This document shows positions 8,986 through 18,548 of a DNA stretch of 64,000 bases, one piece after another; position 1 is the stretch's first letter, and each line of letters starts with the position of its first letter. The translations under genes and the position numbers were made by a program. The DNA lies in the NCBI GenBank assembly GCA_002722885.1, contig PBNE01000014.1, positions 187,238 through 251,237 of the forward strand, read 5' to 3'. A model generated the notes under the pieces. It was not told the origin of the DNA and did not search any database. It worked only from the letters and a program-made list of their open reading frames with translations. Source of the DNA: Rhodospirillaceae bacterium. Its GTDB lineage: Bacteria > Pseudomonadota > Alphaproteobacteria > SP197.

Positions 8986-9744
8986 CTACCGTCCCTTGAA
9001 TTCGGGCGGTCGCCGCTCGGTCATCGCAGCCACACCCTCGGCAAAGTCCTCGGTGACACGCAGCCGCAGCTGCACCTCAAGTTCGCGCTTCAGGGCTGCA
9101 TCGACGGTTTCGTAGAGTCCCTGGCGCAGGGTCGCGCGGGTTTCCTCAACGGCCAGTGGCGCCTGAGCTGCCAGCTCTGCCGCAAGAGCCATGGAGCCCG
9201 CCCTCACCTCATCGAACGGGACCAGCATGTCAGCCAGGCCCATGGCGTGTGCCTTGTCTCCCTTAATGCGGCGGCTCGTCAGAAACATCAAAGCGGCGTT
9301 CTGTTTACCGATCGCACGCGGCAGAGTCGCCGTCAGCCCGAAACCCGGGTGGAATCCCAGAGCGGTAAAGTTGGCGCTGAACCGGGCTTCGGGAGCCGCC
9401 ACGCGAAAATCACCGACCATGGCGAGACCCAATCCACCACCAATTGCCGCGCCCTGCACCGCACAGACGACCGGCTTGGTGAAGCGGAACATGCGGCGCG
9501 CCTGATCATAAACGTCTCCTGCACTTGAGGTCTTGCCGCTGCCCAATCGTGCGCCGGCACAAAAGGCCTTGCCTTCTGATGCCAGAACCACAGCGCGACA
9601 GGTGTCGTCGACGGCCAGCTCTTCAAGGACATCGGCAATCGCTGTCAGTAGCTCAATGTCGAAGAAATTGTGGGGAGGCCGGCGAATCTCGATCAGCGCC
9701 ACAAAACCATCCCTTTCGACGCCGATGTCATCGTTTTTCCCCAT
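8986..9744 (-). CDS. enoyl-CoA hydratase/isomerase family protein (crotonase fold)
   Basis: A 252-residue crotonase-fold protein and first gene of the operon leading into the two acyl-CoA dehydrogenases. The oxyanion-hole segments are present (SEGKAFCAGA, about 55-64; AAIGGGLGLAMVGD, about 98-111). Both glutamates that activate water in classical hydratase are absent: the GGGCE position reads GGGLG, and the QPE position reads ANF. It may therefore be an isomerase, a hydrolase or a hydratase with other chemistry. Start at ATG 9744, about 40 bases downstream of an inverted repeat that looks like an operator. Confidence 0.83.
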   Translation of the reverse strand: MGKNDDIGVERDGFVALIEIRRPPHNFFDIELLTAIADVLEELAVDDTCRAVVLASEGKAFCAGARLGSGKTSSAGDVYDQARRMFRFTKPVVCAVQGAAIGGGLGLAMVGDFRVAAPEARFSANFTALGFHPGFGLTATLPRAIGKQNAALMFLTSRRIKGDKAHAMGLADMLVPFDEVRAGSMALAAELAAQAPLAVEETRATLRQGLYETVDAALKRELEVQLRLRVTEDFAEGVAAMTERRPPEFKGR

Positions 9745-9784
9745 GTCGAGCCCTTGCTTCTGAACGCGCAGAACGTGGCAGAGT

Positions 9785-9808
9785 TAAAATTTCAGCGCAA
9801 TAATTTTA
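9785..9808 (-). promoter_or_regulatory. inverted repeat, candidate operator for the crotonase operon
   Basis: TAAAATT, ten bases, then AATTTTA: a perfect 7-base dyad in an otherwise GC-rich region, 41 bases upstream of the ATG at 9744. Size and placement suit a TetR- or MarR-type repressor. The cognate regulator is not obvious in this window. The divergent AsmA gene begins at 9866, so the site could act on both. Confidence 0.4.
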
Positions 9809-9865
9809 GTGGATATAGCCTCATCATTACCGTTTACGGCGTGTTAGCTTGCGCCCAGTTCACAC

Positions 9866-12800
9866 ATGGTCTTTCGTCGCTCCATGGAGTCCCAAACTGT
9901 CCCCGAGGAAACGTGCCGGCGGCCGCGGCGTCGCCGGCGTATCGCTCTGCTTGCCATTCTTGCGGTTGTTGTCGGACTTGTCGGACTCCTAACACTGGGA
10001 GCACAGCTCCTTCGTGACCCTCTCGCGGGCGTGCTGAGCACAACACTCGACCGACACGTCAGCATTTCCGGTGACATGGCGCTTGGCTGGAACGGTGGAC
10101 CGACCCTACAGGCCTCGGGAATCACGGTGGCATCACCTGACGCCACCACAGAGCCGGCCATCAGCATCGGAGTTCTGGATGTTGGCGTCCGCTTTGCACC
10201 GCTGCTCCGGGGCGAGATCGACCTGACGCGTGTGGTCGTGTCGGATGCACGACTACGACCTCAGGATCTGGCGACACGTGCCAGCACAAAATCGGACGAG
10301 CCCGGCGAAGCAGTCCCTGGCTGGGCCACGATGCTGGCCCGTGGCGTCTCGTTTGCCCTCAACAACGTCACCTTCATCCTGATTGATGCCAAAGGAGCCG
10401 AACTTACGCTCCTGATCCCGAATCTGATGGCTGAGGCCGATCCCGAGACCGATATCACGGCGCATGGACGTGTTGTTTTGGACGGTACCGAGTTCGCTTT
10501 CTCTCTGGATGGCGCATCGGCCGAAGCGTTGACCGAGGGCAAGCCGTTTGCCTTCGATTTCAAGGTCAACGGCGATGCAGGAGAGATCACAGTCGACGGT
10601 TCGGCCACAGGCGCTTTTGTCGCTCCCGCGCTCAACGCCAGGGTTGAGGCAAAAGGCGACGACCTCGAAGACCTGCTCACTCTGGCCGGCGTTGATGCCG
10701 GACTTCACGAGGCGTTCGAGCTTGCGACCACAGTCCAGTTCGCAAACGACGTTCTCGACGCGACCGACATTGTGGTCGCCTTGGGAGATCTCGATGCGAC
10801 GGGTGCCCTGACCTTCGACCTGAGTTCTAAATCGCAGGTTCTGACAGGCGAGCTTGCCCTGAGTGAACTGTCGAAGGGCCAGAGTTCCGCCAGCAACGAG
10901 ATCGATCTGGCCGACCTGCTCGACACAACGGTGCCTTTCCATTTGCTCGAGACGATTGCGCTCGACCTCGACATCTCCCTGGAACGTCATCGCCTGGGGC
11001 CGATCGCACTGCATGGCATTAACCTTCCGGTCCGTCTCGCTGACGGAGAGCTGACGCTGTCCCCGATCTCGGCTCTGGTCGACGGTGAACCGCTGCGCGC
11101 CCATCTTCTCGCCGAAATTGAGACCGGAGTCGTCGATTTCCAACTCGAAGGTGACACGGTTCCGCTGACAACAGTCCTCAAAGACGTCCGCCCGGACCTC
11201 TCCCTTGAGGGAACCGCCTCGAATCTCAAGCTCGACGTGCAGGCAACGGGATATGTCTTGCGTGACCTAATGGCATCGCTGGAATTCGACCTATCCGCGC
11301 AGAGCCTTCTGGTGACCAACACCTATAAAGACGGAAGCACAATCGAGCTGGATCTCCAAGACTTCACGGCATTTGCAGGAGCCGGGCGGAGCGTCACGAT
11401 TTCGGCAAGTGGCACACTGGATGATGAGTTCGCGGCTCTTTCCTTTACCAGTGGATCACTGCGTGATCTGGTGGCAGGAACCGACCCCTGGCCGATTGAA
11501 GCCCATTTCGGCCGCGAAGAGCGTGGTCTTCAGTTTGCGGGCGTGCTTCTGGATCCCGTCAACCTGGCGGGCCTGCTTGTCGAGAGCACCGTTGCTGCCG
11601 GCGACATTCAGCACATCGCGGAGTTTCTCGCGATCGATCTGCCCCTGCAGGGTACCGCGGACGCTTACCTCCACATCAAGCAGACCGAAAACGGCGCCAG
11701 CATTGACTGGGTCGAACTGGAGATCGGTCCAAGCCAGGCTTCCGGCCGCCTTGAGATCGCACTCATTGATGACCTCGTACGCATCACCGGTGACCTTGAA
11801 TCCGAGAACATCCAGATCAAGCCGCAAGGCGGTAAGAGCGATCTGGACGAGACCATCCTGAGGATGGGGGAGTTCGACGGCTTCGAAATGGATATCGCCG
11901 TCGACATTCGTCGCCTGAAGGGAAAGTCGACCAAACTCAGCAATCTCGTGGGCAACCTCGTGATTGCCGACAACGTCCTGAGCCTCACCAATGCTACGGG
12001 AAGCCTGTTCCGGACACCGGCGCAGATTTCGATGAGTCTCGACAGCAGCCAGTCGCCGCCGGTGATGACCCTCGACATGGCCATGGACAATGTCGATCCC
12101 GCCAACATCGGCAATGACTTCGGTATGCAGGGGCTGATGACCGGCACCATCGGGCACATGTCTCTGTCTGCCCGCACCGAGGGGCACACCTTGCGCGAGA
12201 TGGCTGATTCGGCCGATGTAGCGTTCCAAGCCGACGAAGGTTCCCTGCAACTGGGCAGCGGAGCAACCGCTCTTGAGTTTGTATCGCTACGGCTCGACGT
12301 CGATCCCGGCCAGGCCGCCCATGGGACAGAGCACATCGTTCTGGCGGGCATCCCGATCCGCCTGGAGCTTGAGTTCGTCAGCCTGCTCGAACTGATCAGC
12401 GTGCCCTCGCCCTGGACGCTGTATGCAAGCAGCGACCTGCTCGATCTGAACTTCAGTGTGTCGCGAGAGGTCACGGCGTCCCTGGAGATTTATGCCCAGC
12501 CTGTCACCATGCACATGACATCCGATGACCTTCGAGTTGCACTGGGTGAGCTCGACATTGAACTGCCGTATCCACTGCCACTGACGACGACTGGGACGGT
12601 TCAGGTTTTTCCCGACAAGGTGACCTTCGACCTGACGGAGGCTCGTGTCGCCAATTCGGACGTTTCGGGAAGTCTCATCGTCGGTCTTGTGGATACCCCC
12701 CGAACGGTCGACGCCGACTTCGTCTCCAATCTCCTGTCGCTGGACGATGTCATTTCCAAATCGGAGGAAGAGGAGATCGGGACGGAACCCGAGCTCGACA

Positions 12801-13615
12801 TCGAAGCCATTCTGGCGACACGCATTCCGCCGTGGACTGTGCCCGATGCCGAAATCGACATTCAGCTAAAGGCCGAGGCAATCCGCTGGGACGGCACCGA
12901 AATGAGCACCGTGACAACCCACATTGCGACCCGGAAAGGCTTCCTGATTATCGACGACATGACGGCAAGGGTCTTCGGTGGGTTGGTCTCCGGTGCCATC
13001 CTGCTCGAACCGGTCGGAGACGATACCTATGTGCAGGCGTCACTCGACATCGACGAGATCGATTCGGATGCCGTCTATCGCTTTGCCGGAATTGCCGATG
13101 CCGCCGAAGGCGAGCTGGAACTCGAAACGCGGATCAAAGGACAGGGTGGCGATGCCAGAGGCCTGTTGGCATCTCTCGACGGCACCCTGGTTCTGGAGCG
13201 TGGCGAGGGATGGATCAGGTCAAACATGATCGACTTCCTCAACGAGGATCTCTTTTCAGCGCTGTTCGGTTCGGCGAGTCAAACGCCCATCAAGTGCACG
13301 AGGATCGCTGTCGACCTCAACAGTGGTCAGGGTGAGATCGAAGACTCCAGGATTGTCTTTCAGGATGTCGTTCTGGTGATTAACGGTGCCCTTGATCTCG
13401 ACAACCTGAGCATCGATACCAACATCGTTCCCGAGTCGTTGAGCGGAACCTTCCTGAGACTGTTGCCCGCCATTGTCGTCGACGGCAGCCTTTTGGATCC
13501 CGTTGTCGAACCGGAGGATGGTGTTGTTGCGAGCATCGGCGACGCCCTGTTTGGCGCGGGCCCCAGCTACGATGGCGACATCGACAAGCTCTGCGTCAGC
13601 CGGGTGGTCGACTGA
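9866..13615 (+). CDS. AsmA family protein
   Basis: A 1249-residue envelope protein. After a basic N-terminus (RRPRRRRR) comes one transmembrane helix (about residues 24-46). The rest is predicted periplasmic beta-rich sequence. The N-terminal AsmA domain shows in the LSTTLDRHVSISGDMALGW region (about 57-75), and the C-terminal AsmA_2-like domain in the region with TRIKGQGGDARGLLASLDG (about 1088-1106). AsmA-like proteins (AsmA, TamB, YhdP) form long grooves that carry phospholipid between membranes. No obvious operon partners. ATG at 9884 is an alternative start. Substrate class is known for the family; the specific role here is inference. Confidence 0.85.
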   Translation: MVFRRSMESQTVPEETCRRPRRRRRIALLAILAVVVGLVGLLTLGAQLLRDPLAGVLSTTLDRHVSISGDMALGWNGGPTLQASGITVASPDATTEPAISIGVLDVGVRFAPLLRGEIDLTRVVVSDARLRPQDLATRASTKSDEPGEAVPGWATMLARGVSFALNNVTFILIDAKGAELTLLIPNLMAEADPETDITAHGRVVLDGTEFAFSLDGASAEALTEGKPFAFDFKVNGDAGEITVDGSATGAFVAPALNARVEAKGDDLEDLLTLAGVDAGLHEAFELATTVQFANDVLDATDIVVALGDLDATGALTFDLSSKSQVLTGELALSELSKGQSSASNEIDLADLLDTTVPFHLLETIALDLDISLERHRLGPIALHGINLPVRLADGELTLSPISALVDGEPLRAHLLAEIETGVVDFQLEGDTVPLTTVLKDVRPDLSLEGTASNLKLDVQATGYVLRDLMASLEFDLSAQSLLVTNTYKDGSTIELDLQDFTAFAGAGRSVTISASGTLDDEFAALSFTSGSLRDLVAGTDPWPIEAHFGREERGLQFAGVLLDPVNLAGLLVESTVAAGDIQHIAEFLAIDLPLQGTADAYLHIKQTENGASIDWVELEIGPSQASGRLEIALIDDLVRITGDLESENIQIKPQGGKSDLDETILRMGEFDGFEMDIAVDIRRLKGKSTKLSNLVGNLVIADNVLSLTNATGSLFRTPAQISMSLDSSQSPPVMTLDMAMDNVDPANIGNDFGMQGLMTGTIGHMSLSARTEGHTLREMADSADVAFQADEGSLQLGSGATALEFVSLRLDVDPGQAAHGTEHIVLAGIPIRLELEFVSLLELISVPSPWTLYASSDLLDLNFSVSREVTASLEIYAQPVTMHMTSDDLRVALGELDIELPYPLPLTTTGTVQVFPDKVTFDLTEARVANSDVSGSLIVGLVDTPRTVDADFVSNLLSLDDVISKSEEEEIGTEPELDIEAILATRIPPWTVPDAEIDIQLKAEAIRWDGTEMSTVTTHIATRKGFLIIDDMTARVFGGLVSGAILLEPVGDDTYVQASLDIDEIDSDAVYRFAGIADAAEGELELETRIKGQGGDARGLLASLDGTLVLERGEGWIRSNMIDFLNEDLFSALFGSASQTPIKCTRIAVDLNSGQGEIEDSRIVFQDVVLVINGALDLDNLSIDTNIVPESLSGTFLRLLPAIVVDGSLLDPVVEPEDGVVASIGDALFGAGPSYDGDIDKLCVSRVVD

Positions 13616-13624
13616 CACTTCCGA

Positions 13625-14417
13625 TCACCGCAGGTCGAACGTGTTGGGCACCGTCTCGCCGGTGTTGAACCAGACACATTTGGTTTCCATGAACTCATCC
13701 AACGCGTGGATACCGCTCTCCCGCCCAATCCCGCTCTGTTTGAAACCGCCGAATGGCGATGCTGGCCGAGCGCTTGATCCGCTGCACCGCGAGCGGCGTG
13801 TTCTCGGCGATCTCGCGCGCCGTCGCCAACGCCTCATCAATCAGCTTGTCGGGTTCACAAAGCTTGTTGTTGAGGCCACAGCCGCAGGCTTCCTCAGCCG
13901 TGAAGGGACGCCCGGTCATCAGGATTTCCTTGGCCCGACGCTCGCCCACCGCAAGCGGCAACTGTTGAGTCCCCGTAGTGCCTGGGAGGATGCCGATGCG
14001 GACCTCAGTCAACGCCAGTCGCGCTGCAGGTATGGCGTAGACAAAATCACGGGAGAGAATTGTCTCACAGCCTCCGCCGAAGGCCGCGCCGTTGACCGCC
14101 GCGATCACCGGAACCGGGCACTGACGCAGCGCCATCGCACCCTGCTCGAAGATGGCGTGTTGGCGACGCCACTGGACATCGGTCATGCCCTAGCGTTCCT
14201 TAAGATCGCCGCCGGCACTGAACGCCTTGTCGCCCGAGCCGGTCAGTACGACGCAGCGAATGTCCTCCTGATCGACATAGAGCCCGCTGAAAAGCTCCAG
14301 CCGTTCTTCGCCCATCTTCGTGTTGGTCGTGTTGCGTACCTCGCGACGGTTCAGCATGACCAACAGGACGTGGTCGTCGATCTGTTCGACCAGGAGGGTT
14401 TCGAAGTCGGTTCTCAC
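13625..14417 (-). pseudogene. enoyl-CoA hydratase / aldehyde dehydrogenase deletion chimera
   Basis: From ATG 14417 this encodes an enoyl-CoA hydratase: RCVVLTGSGDKAFSAGGDLK, then VIAAVNGAAFGGGCE and LTEVRIGILPGTTG with both catalytic glutamates. An in-frame TAG at 14190-14192 interrupts it after GGDLKER. Near 13760 the hydratase sequence (QRIKRSASIA) stops matching and the other frame becomes the last 40 or so residues of an aldehyde dehydrogenase (SPFGGFKQSGIGRESGIHAL to the stop at 13625). So a deletion joined two genes, at a shared TCGCCATTC-like sequence. Both are dead. The hydratase start overlaps the stop of the CoA-transferase by four bases. Confidence 0.85.
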
Positions 14418-15550
14418 GATGTCACCTTCAGGTCGTTGTGCTGGCCCAGTGCGGGCGGCCCGCTGCGCTGTGGTGGACGCTTCCCGTCAAAGCTGAGCGG
14501 CAGGCCCATCAGGTTGATACCGCCACCGGCCATTTCCTGAAGGATACCGAGTGCCTGGGTCTGGGGATCAACCAGCATCTCATCGATCTCGCGCACCGGA
14601 GCTGAAGGCACCCCGGCTTCGTCCAGAAGCGCCATCCAGTGATCGCGCGATTTCGCCTCAAAGATTGGCACAAGCAGACCATTGAGATTAACGAGATTGG
14701 CATAGCGTTTCTGGTTGCTGGCGAAGTGTTCGTCGTAGGGCCACTCCGGGTGGCCCAGCGCCTTGGAAAGGCGTTCGAACAGCCGGTCGTTGGGCGCGCT
14801 GACCACAAGCCAGCCATCTGCACAACGGTAGGCCTGATAGGGCGCCATGCCACGCGCACCCGATCCTTCCTTGGGCGGATTGTTCCCGTCAGCCTGGACC
14901 ATCATCGACTGATTCGCAGTCCAGGCGACGGCGGTTTCGTAAAGCGAGGCATCGATGATGCAGCCCCGGCCTGTTTCCTTTCTCTGATAGAGCGCCGACA
15001 GAATGCCGATGGCACACCACAGACCCGTACCCATGTCGATGATCGACACACCGACACGGACCGGCGGACGGTCGGGTTCGCCGGTCAAAGCCATGATGCC
15101 GGCGCTTGCCTGCATGAGAGGGTCGTAGCCTGGCTTGTCCTTGTTCGGACCGACAGCGCCAAAGGCACCGAGGTTGCAGTAAACCAGTGCCGGACTGCGG
15201 GCGACCAGCGAAACACCGTCGAGACCGTGCTGGGCCACCTTGCCCGGACGCATGTTCTGGATCACCGCATCAGCTCCGGCACAAGTGTCTTCCAGCCAGG
15301 CCCTTTCCCTTTCGTCCTTCAGATTGATGGTCACCGATTTCTTGTTGCCGTTGAGCGCGACGAAATGGGAGGCGCTGCCATCCGGAAACATGCGGCCCCA
15401 GCGGCGAGCGTCATCACCGGCATCGGGGTTTTCGATCTTGATCACATCGGCACCCAGCATGCCCAGAATCCAGGTTGCATAGGGAGCTGCGACCGACGAG
15501 CCGAGTTCGACCACGGTGTGCCCTGCAAGCGGAAGACTATCGGCGTTCAT
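14414..15550 (-). CDS. CaiB/BaiF (family III) CoA-transferase
   Basis: A 378-residue family III CoA-transferase. These enzymes move CoA between organic acids through an aspartyl-CoA thioester. The N-terminal VVELGSSVAAPYATWILGMLGADVIKIE (seen as VVELGSSVAAPYA and GADVIKIE, about 14-42) is the family signature. The catalytic aspartate lies in VSIIDMGTGLW (about residue 170). Usual length is 380-400, so it is complete. It overlaps the downstream dead enoyl-CoA hydratase by four bases, forming a former acyl-CoA degradation operon. Substrate unknown. Confidence 0.9.
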   Translation of the reverse strand: MNADSLPLAGHTVVELGSSVAAPYATWILGMLGADVIKIENPDAGDDARRWGRMFPDGSASHFVALNGNKKSVTINLKDERERAWLEDTCAGADAVIQNMRPGKVAQHGLDGVSLVARSPALVYCNLGAFGAVGPNKDKPGYDPLMQASAGIMALTGEPDRPPVRVGVSIIDMGTGLWCAIGILSALYQRKETGRGCIIDASLYETAVAWTANQSMMVQADGNNPPKEGSGARGMAPYQAYRCADGWLVVSAPNDRLFERLSKALGHPEWPYDEHFASNQKRYANLVNLNGLLVPIFEAKSRDHWMALLDEAGVPSAPVREIDEMLVDPQTQALGILQEMAGGGINLMGLPLSFDGKRPPQRSGPPALGQHNDLKVTS

Positions 15551-15554
15551 GAGC

Positions 15555-15839
15555 TCACTCCGCGGCCATCGTCACGTCCTCACGCCGGAACGGTGCGTCG
15601 ACGCTGAGATCCATGGTGAGTGTACGGGCAAAACGGTGCCCAGCGTAAACCGCCGTCGCAATGATCGACGGTACGAGACAGTCGCCAAAAGAGACAATGC
15701 GCGTGCTGTCATCGAGCGCTGCGAGGTCCGGCGCCAGGCTGTCGTTGGGAGCCATACCCGCAACCATCACCACCCCGCCACAGGGAATGAACCGCGCAGG
15801 GCCGCCACGCACCGGCCTATGACGGCGGACGCTTCTCAC
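15555..15839 (-). pseudogene. C-terminal remnant of a dimethylamine-dehydrogenase-like flavoprotein
   Basis: About 77 residues, from IPCGGVVMVAGMAPNDSL to PFRREDVTMAAE, match the C-terminus of the intact TMADH-like protein at 18549-20618 (compare FGDCLVPSIIATAVYAGHR here with IGDCYGPGLIAAAVYQGHR there). The remaining 600 residues are absent. Upstream, the sequence turns into unrelated DNA. It lies four bases from the start of the CoA-transferase gene. A dead paralogue is the simplest reading. Confidence 0.72.
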
Positions 15840-15913
15840 CCTACTGGGACGGCGGCACGGTTCATTTGGCCGGTCTCGTTAGCGATGCCATGGGCGATCA
15901 GGCCTGGCCCGAT

Positions 15914-16645
15914 TTACCGCTCAAGCAGGCTGCCGTTGTTCCCGACAGGCTTCCTGTAGCCGCCTTCCCGAAGCGCCTGCCACAACAGGCATTGGATACT
16001 GCTCAGGCACGGCTTCCCCAGGGTCGCTTCGAGCGCGGAAAGCCCCACCATCGCACGCAGGGCCGTGCACGAGATAAACAGCGCCTCGGCGTCCGGATGG
16101 TCGGCCGCCTCAGCCTCGCGCCGAACGTCGTCGGGCGGAATGAATGCCATGTCCGCATCGCTGGCATATCCGAGATGGGTCTGGCGCACGATCGAAAAAC
16201 CCTGCTCTTCGAGATAGGCGCCGACGGCCTCGCCGACGGTCTGGAGGTAAGGCGTCATCAACGCGATCTTGCTGACCCTTATGGCCTCGAAGGCCGCCAG
16301 CGCCGCGGTCACAGGCGTGATGATGGGAACATCCCCCCTGCCGGCCGCGATCTGCCCTGCGACGGTGTTGTATCCCAAAGCGACCGTTCCCGATGTGCAA
16401 CTGTAGGCAATCACGTCAAGCGGCATCTCGGGCAGAAGCAGAGACGCGCAATCCGTCAGCTTCGGCCCCATGGTGCGTAGATTTTCGACCGTCACCGGAT
16501 TGGTGTTGCGGACTCGCGTGGTGTGAAATTCGACGTCATGCCCCGCCAACGCCCGGCAGAAATCGGGTTCGGTCGCCATGTCGGTCGACAGGACGATGAG
16601 ACCAAGGCGTGTGGTGGACCGTGTGCGATCGGGGATGACAGGCAT
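15914..16645 (-). CDS. Asp/Glu racemase superfamily protein, maleate isomerase-like
   Basis: A 243-residue member of the Asp/Glu/hydantoin racemase superfamily. Two catalytic cysteines sit in IAYSCTSGTVALG (about residue 78) and EALFISCTALRAM (about 195), the arrangement of maleate cis-trans isomerase and arylmalonate decarboxylase relatives. Likely chemistry is isomerisation or decarboxylation of a dicarboxylic acid. The ATG at 16645 (MPVIPDRTRSTTRLGLIV) matches family length; a frame extending to 16756 adds an unlikely basic leader. No partner gene is obvious, since neighbours on both sides are decayed. Confidence 0.8.
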   Translation of the reverse strand: MPVIPDRTRSTTRLGLIVLSTDMATEPDFCRALAGHDVEFHTTRVRNTNPVTVENLRTMGPKLTDCASLLLPEMPLDVIAYSCTSGTVALGYNTVAGQIAAGRGDVPIITPVTAALAAFEAIRVSKIALMTPYLQTVGEAVGAYLEEQGFSIVRQTHLGYASDADMAFIPPDDVRREAEAADHPDAEALFISCTALRAMVGLSALEATLGKPCLSSIQCLLWQALREGGYRKPVGNNGSLLER

Positions 16646-16725
16646 GGCTTCAGGTCTCGTGGCTCGTGGTTCAGACTCGTATGTGACCTGAAAACAGCGG
16701 GACCGCAATCGCAGACTCGTTTCCC

Positions 16726-17806
16726 TCACCTGTCTCCCGGACGCCCTCCCAGGCAAAGCGGTCCATAAAGAACAACAAACAGCACGAACGCGCTTGCACA
16801 GACCAGGATGTAAATCGCAGTCGTACCGGTGCCTGCCTTCAAGGGATGACCGCCATGACCCAGGATCGCCCGTGTCATCACTGCCAGTGTCATGGTGCCT
16901 ATGGCACCTGCGGTCAGGGCGTGACTGGCCGACAGGAGATCAAATCCCCTTACCTGAAGGATGCCCATACCAAAGAGGAGCAAGGCCACGACAAGCCATC
17001 CGTATCGAACATGCAGGATAAGAACCAGTGGCTAACGTCATGTCGCCACGCATCGCCACCGCGCGAGGCGAATGGCATGGCTCAGCGCAGCGACCAACAT
17101 CAACAGTCCCGCTGCGATGCTGTTGGGCGAGATCAGCCAGGTCACCAGCGCTGCCAGCAACACAATCAGACAAAGCTTGTCATAGGTTCCAACGGGCGCG
17201 GGCAGATCGGAGACGTTCTGCTTCGCAAGCCAGTTTCGCGTATAGCTCGGAACGACACGTCCCCCGATCAGAGAGATCAGGAGCGCGATGGCCACAAGTC
17301 CCACTCGTTGGCCGAGCTCCGGGTTTGACTGAACCAGAAAGACCAGGTTGGCGATCGTGAGTACGCTAACCAAGAGACAAACTGGCGTGTTGCGCCAGGT
17401 GCTCCCGGACAGGACTTCTCGCCACGCAAGGCCTGCCACAACAACCATGAACGCGACATCACCGACGACGGCCAGATCAAACGGCAGGGGCAGTCACCAG
17501 ACCACGCGTCCCGTTGCCCACAAGAGCACCAAAGCGGATAGCGGGTCGCCGGACAGCGGCAAACGCCCCGTCCAGTTCGGGATCGCCGTGAAAAGAAATC
17601 CCGTCACAACGGCGCCGAGGTAACCAAACAGCATTTCGTGGATGTGCCAATCGAGCGCTTCGAGGCCACGCGTGATGGTCAGCGTACCGTCCAACATCAA
17701 CAACCAGAGTGCGGCCCATACGCCCGCCAGGGGAAAACGGTCGAAACGGCTGGCTCAGCTCTGCAGGTGTCTGACGAGCAGGTTGCGCCTGCCGGTTCAC
17801 GTTCAT
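16726..17806 (-). pseudogene. nnrS: NnrS family protein, multiply disrupted
   Basis: NnrS is a haem- and copper-containing membrane protein linked to nitric oxide stress and denitrification. Reading across lesions recovers nearly the whole protein: a PFRPF start, WHIHEMLFGYLGAVVTGFLF, AIPNWTGRLPL, GGRVVPSYTRNWL and HALTAGAIGTMTLAVMTRA. The lesions are a frameshift near 17715 (after PFRPF), an in-frame TGA at 17494-17496, and an in-frame TGA and TAG around 17034-17040. Length from 17806 to the stop at 16726 is about 360 codons, near normal, so this gene decayed by point changes rather than deletion. Confidence 0.88.
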
Positions 17807-17938
17807 GCTTCCAGTCTCATTTGTTCATCCATGACTTAGCGCGGATTTACGAAGCGCGGGAAGTGCACACATGGCATCAGTTCCAACATGGGCCATTCCG
17901 ATCTAACGTCGCGGCCAGTCCGGATACGAGGAAACATT

Positions 17939-18532
17939 ATGGCAGTCTTCGAAGAAGTGGCACACACCGGCCGGGTTCAACGACTTCTGATCGTTCCTGA
18001 GGCCCGCGCCGATGAGGACGACATTGCCAGCAATGCCGGACCCGGTTCGTTGTCTGTGACCTACGAAGGGTTTCCCGGGGAGCGTCACTCCGGTCTGACA
18101 CGACCGACCTGTGTGCGCTTCACCGATATCTACGAGGAAGGCGCGCCGATCCGGAACACGCGCCAGATCTCGATCATCTCCGAAGAGGAGATGGCCCTAG
18201 TGGCCGAGGGCATGGGGATCGACCGGATCGAGCCGGAATGGCTGGGGGCGAATCTGCTGATCTCCGGCATTCCGGATTTCACCCTGCTCCCGCCGTCATC
18301 GCGCCTGTTGTTCTCTCAGGGCCTGAGTCTGGTGATCGACCTGGAGAACGAGCCCTGCGGATATCCCGCCAAACAGATCCGCAAGGTTCATGGAACCAAG
18401 AGCCTGACCTTCGTCAAGAACGCCAAGCACCGCCGCGGCGTGACCGCCTGGGTCGAACAGGAAGGTCCGCTGGCCGAGGGCGACAGCTTCCGCGTGTTTA
18501 TCCCGAAGCAGCCTCCCTGGCCCGAACGCTGA
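17939..18532 (+). CDS. MOSC domain-containing protein
   Basis: A 197-residue MOSC (molybdenum cofactor sulfurase C-terminal) domain protein. GANLLISGIPDFTLLPPSSR (about 101-120), DLENEPCGYPAKQI with the conserved cysteine (about 137) and RRGVTAWVEQEGPLAEGD (about 166-183) match the family. MOSC proteins bind sulfur- or molybdopterin-linked groups; some act with N-hydroxylated substrates. I chose ATG 17939 because GAGGAAA lies seven bases upstream; a frame from 17888 adds an unlikely leader. It converges on the TMADH-like gene. Confidence 0.88.
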   Translation: MAVFEEVAHTGRVQRLLIVPEARADEDDIASNAGPGSLSVTYEGFPGERHSGLTRPTCVRFTDIYEEGAPIRNTRQISIISEEEMALVAEGMGIDRIEPEWLGANLLISGIPDFTLLPPSSRLLFSQGLSLVIDLENEPCGYPAKQIRKVHGTKSLTFVKNAKHRRGVTAWVEQEGPLAEGDSFRVFIPKQPPWPER

Positions 18533-18548
18533 GCCGCGCCATCACCGA

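Noticed and set aside
15866..16480. 204-residue plus-strand frame over the racemase
   Set aside because: Almost all of it is antisense to the maleate isomerase-like gene and compositionally a shadow; only its first residues might be a fragment, reported separately.
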